A stretch of 7,476 bases of DNA from Limnoglobus sp. Lineage in GTDB: Bacteria > Planctomycetota > Planctomycetia > Gemmatales > Gemmataceae. This document shows, piece after piece, positions 1-6,437 of this stretch; the first letter of the stretch is position 1, and every line of letters starts with the position of its first letter. The stretch spans positions 1 through 7,476 of the forward strand of contig JANXNT010000870.1 of assembly GCA_025353985.1 (NCBI GenBank). The letters run 5' to 3'. Both the position numbers and the translations under genes were made by a program. The notes beneath the pieces are model-generated. The model saw only the letters and a list, made by a program, of their open reading frames with translations. It had not been told where the DNA came from and made no database searches.

Positions 1-177
1 TACTTCCATTTGAACCCCGAACAGTATCGCCGCGATCGCCGCAAAGACCACGCCTATCAGCAGCACGGCTACTGGGTGCTGCGATTTTTAGCAGAAGATA
101 TTGTGGTCGATCTGGAAAACATCCTCGATACCATAACAAAGGCCGTTGCGATTCGGCGGCCACCACGCCCATCCTGA
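1..177 (+). CDS. 3' end of a gene with a DUF559/Vsr-like nuclease tail (partial)
   Basis: Frame 1 is open from the left edge to a TGA at 175-177, giving 58 C-terminal residues; the start lies outside the window. The visible tail has a His near its beginning, then a charged YRRDRRKDH stretch, then HGYWVLRF and a final helix VVDLENILDTI. That order (His, Asp/Arg-rich helix, Gly-Tyr-x-Val-Leu-Arg-Phe strand, closing helix) is the usual C-terminal half of DUF559 domains, which have a Vsr-like PD-(D/E)XK endonuclease fold. The catalytic Asp and Glu/Gln-x-Lys residues would lie upstream and cannot be seen. In this family the domain can stand alone or close a longer protein such as a helicase; which applies here is unknown. 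It ends 11 nt before the next gene, which suggests one operon. A nuclease beside a BrxL-like gene fits a defence role, but that is inference. Confidence 0.6.
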   Translation, partial: YFHLNPEQYRRDRRKDHAYQQHGYWVLRFLAEDIVVDLENILDTITKAVAIRRPPRPS

Positions 178-179
178 GG
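176..179 (+). promoter_or_regulatory. Shine-Dalgarno GAGG for the 314-aa gene
   Basis: GAGG overlaps the upstream TGA stop (175-177) and lies 9 nt before the TTG at 189. It is the main reason to prefer the TTG start over the in-frame ATG at 219, which would remove ten residues. The site places translation of this gene directly behind termination of the upstream gene. Confidence 0.45.
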
Positions 180-188
180 TGCCCGCCC

Positions 189-1133
189 TTGTCTGACACC
201 GCCCACCCGCTCGTCGATATGATGCTCGCCCGGCTGCTGATTCCGGGGAAGAAACCGCCAGCACTAGGGGTGATCCACAAAGATCTCTCGCCGCTGTTTC
301 TAGGCGGACTCACGAAGGATCGCGTGGCGGCCGTGATGATGGAACTGCGGTCGTCCGGGTTCCTGCCCGCGAAGGGGCAACTCATTACCGATGCCGGGAA
401 AGTCCGTGGGTTGGCGTACCTCGGCATCGCGCAACTCCCGCCGAAATGTAACTGGGCGACGATCCGCGCGAAGTTTTTGATCCCCAAAACGCTCGGCCTG
501 ACGCCGTGGTCCGAAGCCGAAGTCGCACGCCTCAGCAGTACCGATAAACTCGCCGCCCGACTGTTGAGGCAGAAATACGACTTGCCCGTATCCGCCGACA
601 CGAACCTGACCGGCGTGCTCGAATCGCTCGTCTGTCGGCTCATCGGCTACCCGACACTAACGACGCTCAAAGAACTGGCCGCCATGGCGATCAGCCGCGA
701 AGTCAGCGCGGAGCCAGCCTTGCCCTTGAAAGAGCTCAACAAAGTCGCGCCGCGACTGTTGCTCGGCTCCACCAAAAGCGGTATCGAAGGCTTCCGCGCG
801 TTAGTCGTAAACGGCACGCTAAAAGACGAGCCAAAGCCCGAGTTGGAAGCGTTCGCAGAGCGCGTGACCGCCGCCGCACGAACCTGCCCAACGGGCTGGT
901 CGGGAGAAGATTTTGTCTTTATCTCGCACGTATGGCGACACATGCAGCCTGAGTTTCCGTCGCTCGATCTCGCCGGATTCAAAACGAAATTGCTCGCAGC
1001 GAATCGGGCACGTTTGCTCACGCTGAGCCGCGCGGACCTCGTTCAGGCAATGAAGCCTGAAGACGTTCGTGAATCGGAAACGTCGTATTTGAACTCCGTC
1101 TTCCATTTTATCCTGATTCGGAAGGGCGTATGA
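189..1133 (+). CDS. Unrecognised 314-aa protein, possible winged-helix adaptor of a defence operon
   Basis: I do not recognise this family by name. Residues 10-75 look like a winged helix-turn-helix: a helical start, then MELRSSGFL followed by a short turn and LITDAGK, the common 'Leu-x-x-x-Gly-Leu ... Leu-Thr-x-x-Gly' wing pattern. Residues 88-170 are Leu/Ala-rich and probably helical. Residues 240-314 form a second compact block containing FVFISHVWRHM, LLTLSRADLV and the end motif SETSYLNSVFHFI, which also looks like a small alpha/beta or winged-helix domain. No signal peptide, membrane segment, Walker motif or nuclease motif is visible, so it is probably cytoplasmic. The start is TTG with GAGG upstream; ATG 219 is the alternative. 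It begins 11 nt after the nuclease-tail gene and overlaps the double-ATPase gene, so the products are probably made together and may form a complex. A DNA-binding or ATPase-loading role is plausible but inferred. Confidence 0.7.
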   Translation: MSDTAHPLVDMMLARLLIPGKKPPALGVIHKDLSPLFLGGLTKDRVAAVMMELRSSGFLPAKGQLITDAGKVRGLAYLGIAQLPPKCNWATIRAKFLIPKTLGLTPWSEAEVARLSSTDKLAARLLRQKYDLPVSADTNLTGVLESLVCRLIGYPTLTTLKELAAMAISREVSAEPALPLKELNKVAPRLLLGSTKSGIEGFRALVVNGTLKDEPKPELEAFAERVTAAARTCPTGWSGEDFVFISHVWRHMQPEFPSLDLAGFKTKLLAANRARLLTLSRADLVQAMKPEDVRESETSYLNSVFHFILIRKGV

Positions 1134-1135
1134 TG
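1120..1135 (+). promoter_or_regulatory. Coupled stop/start with Shine-Dalgarno GGAAGGG
   Basis: GGAAGGG lies at 1120-1126 inside the end of the 314-aa gene. Two in-frame ATG codons follow, at 1130 and 1133, around the TGA stop at 1131-1133. Spacing from the Shine-Dalgarno is 3 nt to the first ATG and 6 nt to the second, so the second is the better placed start. Either way the genes overlap (4 nt or 1 nt), the usual arrangement for translational coupling of proteins needed in fixed ratio. Confidence 0.65.
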
Positions 1136-4100
1136 CCTGTCGATTCTCGCATCGCGGCCTACTTTGCCCCAACCGGTCCGGAAGTGTTTAGTGGCATCGT
1201 TCACGGAAATCAGATTTCCACGCCCGATCCATTCGATGTCGCGTTGATTCACGCGGATGCCCGCGATGCGTTTGCGAAATTGCTCGACCGTGCCTCATCG
1301 ACGGAGCCGCCGAAAAGTGGCAAAATCCTTTTGTTACTCGGCGAAGGCGGGAGTGGCAAAACGCACCTGATGCGGGCATTTTGGGCCGCCACCCACGCCG
1401 ATGGCGACGGCTATTGCGGCTACCTGCAACTCGCAACGGAAACCGATCACTACGCCCGATACGTCCTCTCGAAATTGCTCGATTCGCTCGAACGGCCTTA
1501 CAAACATGGTCATTCCGAAACGGGGCTGAAGCGATTAGCGCGGGGCGTTCTCGACGCGATCGATGTCATTTCGGTCGAAGAGCGGCAAAAGTTGTGCGAT
1601 GACTTGCTCGAACCTGCGGAAGTGGAAACGCTCGTTCACCGGCTGGCGTATCTGGCGGTGCAAGTGCCGCGATTTCAGGGCATCGATATCAACGTGATCC
1701 GCGCAATTCTGTTCACGTTGGCGAACGACGCGCGCATTCATGCCGTTGTGATTCAGTGGTTGCGCTGCGAAGATTTGTCGCGCCGCGATCGCGAATTGCT
1801 CGGCGACTTGGTACCCCGACCGCAACCGGAAATGCCCGCGAAAACAATCCACACGCTTGGACAATTGATGCACTCGGTCGGTGGGTCTGCATTCGTGCTT
1901 CTCGTCGACGAAATGGAATCGGCATACGACAGGCAATCGAACAAAGACGATTCCAGTGCCGCCTTACGCACGGCTATCAATACGCTCGTGGAAATCGCCG
2001 ATTCGGTGCCAAATGCGGTCGTTGTCATCGGCTGCATACATACACTGTTCAACGAAATTAAGCAGCGAATTCCGGGTACGAAGTTAGATCGACTCCTCAA
2101 CGACCCTGACTCTATCCTCCTCGGAGCGTTCCCAACAGCGGATCAAATTGAAGCAATGCTCGCGCTGCGATTGGAAGCGATCTTCCACGCCGCAGGTACC
2201 GAACCCGACGCGAGTAACCCGATTGCCCCGTTCGCAAAAGCGGACATCGACGGCCTCGCCGGGTTCCGCTCCCGAGACATTCTCGACAACTTACGCAAAC
2301 ATCGAGAGGCGTGCATCCTGTCCGGGAACTGGGTGAAGCCACAGTGGAACACAACGCACATTACAACACAACCTGTCGCAACAGCGTGGCCGCAGCGCTG
2401 GAACGACCATCTCGCCACTTGCAAAGTTTCTGTTCTGGACGACGAGCCACAACTGGCCGAGTTACTGGCATTCGCTGTCCGCTCGGTTTCCGCTGAGATT
2501 CCCATCGGGCACACATTCACCGCGAATCGAGATGATCGGTTCGTTGATGTGGACGTGATCGGTGCGGGGAAGACCAGCGATAAATTGCTCGTGGCGGTTT
2601 GCAATTCTGGCACGCAGGGCGGCGGCTTGACCAATCAAATCCGAAAAGCGGCGTTGAAAGCCGACGACCTTCCTATCATTTTTGTCCGCTCGACCGACTT
2701 CCCCGAAAAGCCGAATCTAGTCATAACCAAAGAAATCGCGAAGTTCGTTGCGCCGGTTGGCAAGGGCAAGCGCGTCGTGGTTGCGGATGCGGATTGGCGG
2801 GCGTTGGCGGCGTTTCGTGCGTTCCACACGCAGCATGGCAAAGACGCGAGCTTCGCCGATTGGCAGCGCGATGACAAGCCGCTGTCAGGCGTCACCGCGA
2901 TTCGGAACATCCTCTCGCTCGACACCCGCACGTTCGATGTGCCCACCGTTGTGGTTGCGCCCAAACCACCGCCACCACCTGTTGTTGCCGTCACGCCGGT
3001 CGTGCCAATTCCCGTGAAACCGCCTGCGTCGAAAGGCACAATCCATTTGGGTCGGACGCGCACGATGACGCCGGCCGCCGTGGATGTGGCGACCCTCGAC
3101 TTCTGCCGACATGCGGCGTTTCTTGGCGGATCGGGTAGCGGCAAAACGACGGCGGCGCTGACGATTATCGAACAGCTTCTGATGGACGGCGTCCCGGCGG
3201 TACTGATTGATCGCAAGGGCGATCTCTGCGGCTACGCCGATCCGGCCGCGTGGAATGTCGAAGATACGGATCCCGTTCGGGCCGCCGCACGCAAGCGATT
3301 TCAAGACCGCGTCGAAACCATCATCTACACGCCGGGCAGCGAGAAAGGCCGCCCGCTGCGGATTTCCGTCGTCCCGAGTTTGGCCGGACTCAGCTCCGCC
3401 GATGCCGATCAAATGGCACAAAGCGCCGCCGCCGGGCTGACGCAAATGTTGGGATACAGTCAGAGAGCGCCCGACCCCAAGTCCGTGATTTTGCACAAGG
3501 CCATCGAGATTCTCGGCCGCGGTGACACACCAGTGACAGTGATGAGACTTCAACAACTAATCAACGAACTCGACGATTCGCTGACGAGCCAAACCGAAGG
3601 CTACGATGTCAAACACTTCCGAAAGCTCAGCACCGATTTGCTGACGATGGGCCACCAAAACAAGCGTTTACTCGAAGTTGGCGACGCACTCGATATCGAT
3701 GCCTTGCTCGGGCGCGGAACGAACGCGAAGAACCGTACGCGGTTGACGATCATCAACACGCAGTTCATCGGCGATCATGCGATCGATTTCTGGATGTCGC
3801 AATTCCTGCTCTGCCTCGATCGCTGGCGAGCCAAGACACCATCGCCAACACTGCAAGCGGTGTTCTTCTTCGATGAAGCCGACAAGTACCTTCCCGCCGT
3901 TGGCAAACCGGCGACGAAAGCGCCGATGGAAGGGCTGCTGAAACGAGCGCGGTCTGCGGGCATCGGCATTTTCCTGGCCACGCAAAGCCCCGGCGACATG
4001 GACTACAAGAGCCGCGATCAGATACTCACATGGCTAATCGGCCGCGTCAAGGAACCGACCGCGATCGCCAAACTGAAGCCAATGCTCGACCGAAAGCCCG

Positions 4101-4246
4101 ATGCCGCCGACAAGCTCGCCGGGCAAGCCGCCGGCGAGTTCTACCTCGTCCGCGAATCCGGAGTGAGTCCGATTCACGTCCTGCGGAACCTCATGCCCAC
4201 CGCACAGCTTTCGGAAGATCGAATCCTCGAACTCGCGCGGGTGTGA
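1130..4246 (+). CDS. Double P-loop ATPase: BREX/ORC-like AAA module fused to HerA/VirB4-like motor
   Basis: This 1038-aa protein carries two complete nucleotide-binding modules. Module 1 (about residues 35-400) has Walker A GEGGSGKT at 71-78, Walker B FVLLVDEME at 255-263 (Asp260, Glu261) and a sensor-like strand AVVVIGCIHTLF near 296-307. It recalls the BREX ATP-binding proteins (BrxC/PglY/BrxD type) and ORC/KAP-like ATPases, but I cannot assign a single family. A middle domain (about 435-565) of alternating strands and helices has no clear name. A Pro/Val-rich linker (610-634) leads to module 2 (about 635-1038), with Walker A GGSGSGKT at 666-673, Walker B VFFFDEADKY at 911-920 (Asp915, Glu916) and a FLATQSPGDMD sensor strand at 948-958. 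That pattern is typical of HerA/VirB4/TraD motors, which form hexamers and pump DNA. It is probably cytoplasmic and ATP-driven on DNA. The gene is coupled to the 314-aa gene and followed by the BrxL-like gene. The start may be ATG 1133 instead. Confidence 0.88.
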   Translation: MMPVDSRIAAYFAPTGPEVFSGIVHGNQISTPDPFDVALIHADARDAFAKLLDRASSTEPPKSGKILLLLGEGGSGKTHLMRAFWAATHADGDGYCGYLQLATETDHYARYVLSKLLDSLERPYKHGHSETGLKRLARGVLDAIDVISVEERQKLCDDLLEPAEVETLVHRLAYLAVQVPRFQGIDINVIRAILFTLANDARIHAVVIQWLRCEDLSRRDRELLGDLVPRPQPEMPAKTIHTLGQLMHSVGGSAFVLLVDEMESAYDRQSNKDDSSAALRTAINTLVEIADSVPNAVVVIGCIHTLFNEIKQRIPGTKLDRLLNDPDSILLGAFPTADQIEAMLALRLEAIFHAAGTEPDASNPIAPFAKADIDGLAGFRSRDILDNLRKHREACILSGNWVKPQWNTTHITTQPVATAWPQRWNDHLATCKVSVLDDEPQLAELLAFAVRSVSAEIPIGHTFTANRDDRFVDVDVIGAGKTSDKLLVAVCNSGTQGGGLTNQIRKAALKADDLPIIFVRSTDFPEKPNLVITKEIAKFVAPVGKGKRVVVADADWRALAAFRAFHTQHGKDASFADWQRDDKPLSGVTAIRNILSLDTRTFDVPTVVVAPKPPPPPVVAVTPVVPIPVKPPASKGTIHLGRTRTMTPAAVDVATLDFCRHAAFLGGSGSGKTTAALTIIEQLLMDGVPAVLIDRKGDLCGYADPAAWNVEDTDPVRAAARKRFQDRVETIIYTPGSEKGRPLRISVVPSLAGLSSADADQMAQSAAAGLTQMLGYSQRAPDPKSVILHKAIEILGRGDTPVTVMRLQQLINELDDSLTSQTEGYDVKHFRKLSTDLLTMGHQNKRLLEVGDALDIDALLGRGTNAKNRTRLTIINTQFIGDHAIDFWMSQFLLCLDRWRAKTPSPTLQAVFFFDEADKYLPAVGKPATKAPMEGLLKRARSAGIGIFLATQSPGDMDYKSRDQILTWLIGRVKEPTAIAKLKPMLDRKPDAADKLAGQAAGEFYLVRESGVSPIHVLRNLMPTAQLSEDRILELARV

Positions 4247-4335
4247 TTCCGTCATAGCCCGATTAATACCGACGACTCTGCGATCTGCACTACAAAGTAA
4301 GTAGCTTGTTTTTCGGTCGCCCAAGGGAATGCGAA
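4247..4335 (+). promoter_or_regulatory. 89-nt gap before the BrxL-like gene, possible internal promoter
   Basis: This is the only sizeable gap within the defence-like gene run, and it is visibly more AT-rich than its flanks. It contains CTAC (4290-4293) and GTAG (4301-4304) as a 4-bp inverted repeat around AAAGTAA, and a run of five T at 4309-4313. The inverted repeat is too short to call an operator or terminator. A TACAAA at 4291-4296 could act as a -10 element, but no convincing -35 sits at the right distance. It may give the BrxL-like gene separate expression; this is weakly supported. Confidence 0.2.
4323..4328 (+). promoter_or_regulatory. Shine-Dalgarno AAGGGA for the BrxL-like gene
   Basis: AAGGGA ends 7 nt before ATG 4336, close to ideal spacing. 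It decides the start: the longer in-frame TTG at 4306 has no such site and would put this Shine-Dalgarno inside the coding sequence. Confidence 0.75.
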
Positions 4336-6381
4336 ATGTCTGTGTTCGACGAACATCCGCTGACGGAACTCGATAAAAAGACCCACGAGGCGCTCGGCGA
4401 GAAGGTCGTCATCAAATCGCTTACGCAACAGTCGGCGCTACAGAGATTGCCGCGATACGTCTCGGAGTATCTAATTGCGAAGTACGTCAAAGCGGAGACG
4501 TGGAAGGCGGATCTCGCGAATATACAGGCGAAGATTCGCGAACTGTTGCCGGACCTCGATCAGCGCGAACTCGTGAAGGAAAAGCTGCTGAGCAAGGGCG
4601 AAGTCACGCTGATCGATATTATCGAAGCGCGAATCGACTTACGCGGCGGGCAGCGTTGGGCGCGGGTACCGGCGCTCGGCGATAACAAAGTGCGCGTGCC
4701 TGCCACGATCACCGAACAGAACCCCGGCCTACTTTTAGGTGGCCTCTGGGGCACCGCGAAGGTCAGATATGCGCCGGAATCTCATGCCGATGCGCCGAAC
4801 GAATTGATCGCATTCACGCCGTTCCAAGTCGGGCCGCCGGATCTCGATGCGTTCCGCAAAAGCCGTGCGAATTTCACGACCGACGAATGGATGGCGCTCG
4901 TCTTGCAAAGCGCCGGCTATGCCGCAAGCGCCTTCCCCGAACGCCGTACGCGGATGTTGCTATTCGCCCGCATGGTGCCGCTCGTCGAGCGTAACGTCAA
5001 CATCATGGAACTCGGGCCACGCCAGACGGGAAAGACCTTCCTGCTAAGGAATTTGTCGCCTCGCGTGTTCACGGTGTCGGGTGGCAAAACCTCGCCCGCG
5101 AACTTGTTCGTGAACCTCGCCACGAAGCAAGTCGGCATCCTCGGTACGCGAAAAGTCGTCGTGTTCGACGAGATCGCGCACACGACATTCGGCGACGACA
5201 GCGAGACGATTTCGACGCTGAAGGATTTCATGGAAAGTGGGCAGTTCTCACGCGGTTCGCTCGGCTTCGCATCGGACGCCAGCCTCGTGTTCACGGGGAA
5301 TATCGATGTCGATGGCGAACTGCCGCACCCGCGTTACGCCAACCTCTTGGAGCCGTTGCCGAAAGAGCTGATCGACAGTGCGTTCCAGGACCGAATGCAC
5401 GGCTACATTCCCGGTTGGGAAGTGCCGAAAATTAGTCCGTCGTCGATTGCCACCGGCGTCGGGTTCGTCACCGATTATTTCGGCGAAGTGCTCGTGCGAA
5501 TGCGCGAAGACTCCTTCGCGGATCGCATCCGTGGCGTCTCGGTTCACCCCGGTATGACGCGACGCGATCAGACCGCGATCGAGCGCATCGGTTCGGGCCT
5601 GATGAAGTTGATTTACCCCGATGGCAACATCTCCGAAGAGGAGTTGCTCGAAGTGACGATGTTCGCGTGCGAACTGCGTCAGCGGGTGCATCAGCAGTTG
5701 TGCGCGTTGGCCCCCGGCGAGTTCAAACCGCGATTGATCGCCCCCGCAAGTGTACTCGTCCACACCGCCCGCGACTTGCTGCCGAAGACGACGACCATCG
5801 TCATCGATCGACTAAATACGGAAGCCGTCGTCGGGGCCGTGACCGGTTTGGTCGTGCTGACCGATGGCGAAAAGGAACTCGGCGGCGATGTGATTTTGAT
5901 TCAGGTCTCCGCGCTGAACGGCCCCGCCCGCGTCGAAGTCACCGGCTTGCACGGCTCGGCACTCAGCGATTCGGTGCGAGCCGTTTACAACCTCGTGCGT
6001 GCGAATTTCCGTTCGTTCGACATTTCTGAGCAACGTCTAAAATCGCAAACGGTGGCCGTCCACTTGGTGAAAATCGCGGAAGCGAAAGATGGCCCCTCGG
6101 CGGGCCTGGCGTTCGCGGTCGGCATCGTTTCCGCATTGGCCAACAAGCCGGTGAAGCCCGGTTTCGCGTTCTCAGGCGAAGTCGCATTGCACGGGGAAGT
6201 CGGCCCTGTCGGCGGGCTGCAACACAAACTCGCCGCCGCCGCCCGCGCCGGCCGAAAGCACGTTGTGATCCCCGCCGCCAACGCCGACATCATCAAACAC
6301 CTGCCCCCCGAAGTGCGGGCCGCACTCGAAATTCACCCCGTATCGACCGCCCGCGAAGCGTTCGATCTCGCGTTCGGTTGA
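4336..6381 (+). CDS. brxL: BrxL-like AAA+ ATPase with Lon-type protease domain
   Basis: The 681-aa product matches the BREX BrxL family in length and domain order. An N-terminal region (1-170) begins LTELDKKTHEALGEKVV, like the start of BrxL proteins. The AAA+ domain (about 175-430) has Walker A GPRQTGKT at 227-234, Walker B VVVFDEIA at 274-281 (Asp278, Glu279), sensor Asn322 in FTGNID, and the family-like block DSAFQDRMHGYIPGWEVPK at 348-365. The C-terminal Lon-type domain (about 493-681) contains DGPSAG at 585-590 with Ser588, and PVGGLQHK ending at Lys631. The 43-residue Ser-Lys spacing equals that of the catalytic dyad in E. coli Lon (Ser679/Lys722), so it may be an active peptidase. BrxL proteins form DNA-binding multimers needed for BREX phage restriction in several systems. 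It follows the double-ATPase gene on the same strand. Because no pglX or pglZ is seen, the system could be a BREX relative rather than true BREX, and the symbol is provisional. Confidence 0.88.
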   Translation: MSVFDEHPLTELDKKTHEALGEKVVIKSLTQQSALQRLPRYVSEYLIAKYVKAETWKADLANIQAKIRELLPDLDQRELVKEKLLSKGEVTLIDIIEARIDLRGGQRWARVPALGDNKVRVPATITEQNPGLLLGGLWGTAKVRYAPESHADAPNELIAFTPFQVGPPDLDAFRKSRANFTTDEWMALVLQSAGYAASAFPERRTRMLLFARMVPLVERNVNIMELGPRQTGKTFLLRNLSPRVFTVSGGKTSPANLFVNLATKQVGILGTRKVVVFDEIAHTTFGDDSETISTLKDFMESGQFSRGSLGFASDASLVFTGNIDVDGELPHPRYANLLEPLPKELIDSAFQDRMHGYIPGWEVPKISPSSIATGVGFVTDYFGEVLVRMREDSFADRIRGVSVHPGMTRRDQTAIERIGSGLMKLIYPDGNISEEELLEVTMFACELRQRVHQQLCALAPGEFKPRLIAPASVLVHTARDLLPKTTTIVIDRLNTEAVVGAVTGLVVLTDGEKELGGDVILIQVSALNGPARVEVTGLHGSALSDSVRAVYNLVRANFRSFDISEQRLKSQTVAVHLVKIAEAKDGPSAGLAFAVGIVSALANKPVKPGFAFSGEVALHGEVGPVGGLQHKLAAAARAGRKHVVIPAANADIIKHLPPEVRAALEIHPVSTAREAFDLAFG

Positions 6382-6437
6382 GCAGGCTGTATACTGACCG
6401 AAATTCCCGTTGGACTCTTTCTGCGAGCGTTTGGCCG
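6382..6437 (+). promoter_or_regulatory. Gap before moxR-like gene with -10-like TATACT
   Basis: TATACT at 6390-6395 matches five of six bases of the sigma-70 -10 consensus and lies 42 nt before ATG 6438, a reasonable leader length. No good -35 hexamer is visible 16-18 nt upstream, which would fall in the end of the BrxL-like gene. No hairpin-plus-T-run terminator is visible after the BrxL-like stop, so read-through into the next gene is possible. Confidence 0.3.

Noticed and set aside
2635..3556. Long reverse-strand open frames of 193 and 223 codons opposite the double-ATPase gene
   Set aside because: They lie entirely opposite a gene with two clear ATPase modules, contain no recognisable motifs and are expected from GC-rich codon usage.
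32..4068. GCGATCGC octamers at 32-39, 1785-1792 and 4061-4068
   Set aside because: Three copies exceed simple base-composition expectation, but all lie within coding sequence as Arg-Asp-Arg or Ala-Ile-Ala codons and have no regular spacing, so codon choice explains them well enough.
4306..4335. TTG start at 4306 for the BrxL-like gene
   Set aside because: The extra ten residues do not look like the BrxL N-terminus, and a good Shine-Dalgarno precedes ATG 4336.
6378..6437. TTG start at 6378 for the MoxR gene
   Set aside because: The 20 added residues overlap the previous stop, read as translated spacer and are not part of the usual MoxR N-terminus.
6382..6437. Rho-independent terminator after the BrxL-like gene
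   Set aside because: Only a GTATAC palindrome and a short T run are present; there is no GC-rich stem followed by a T tract.
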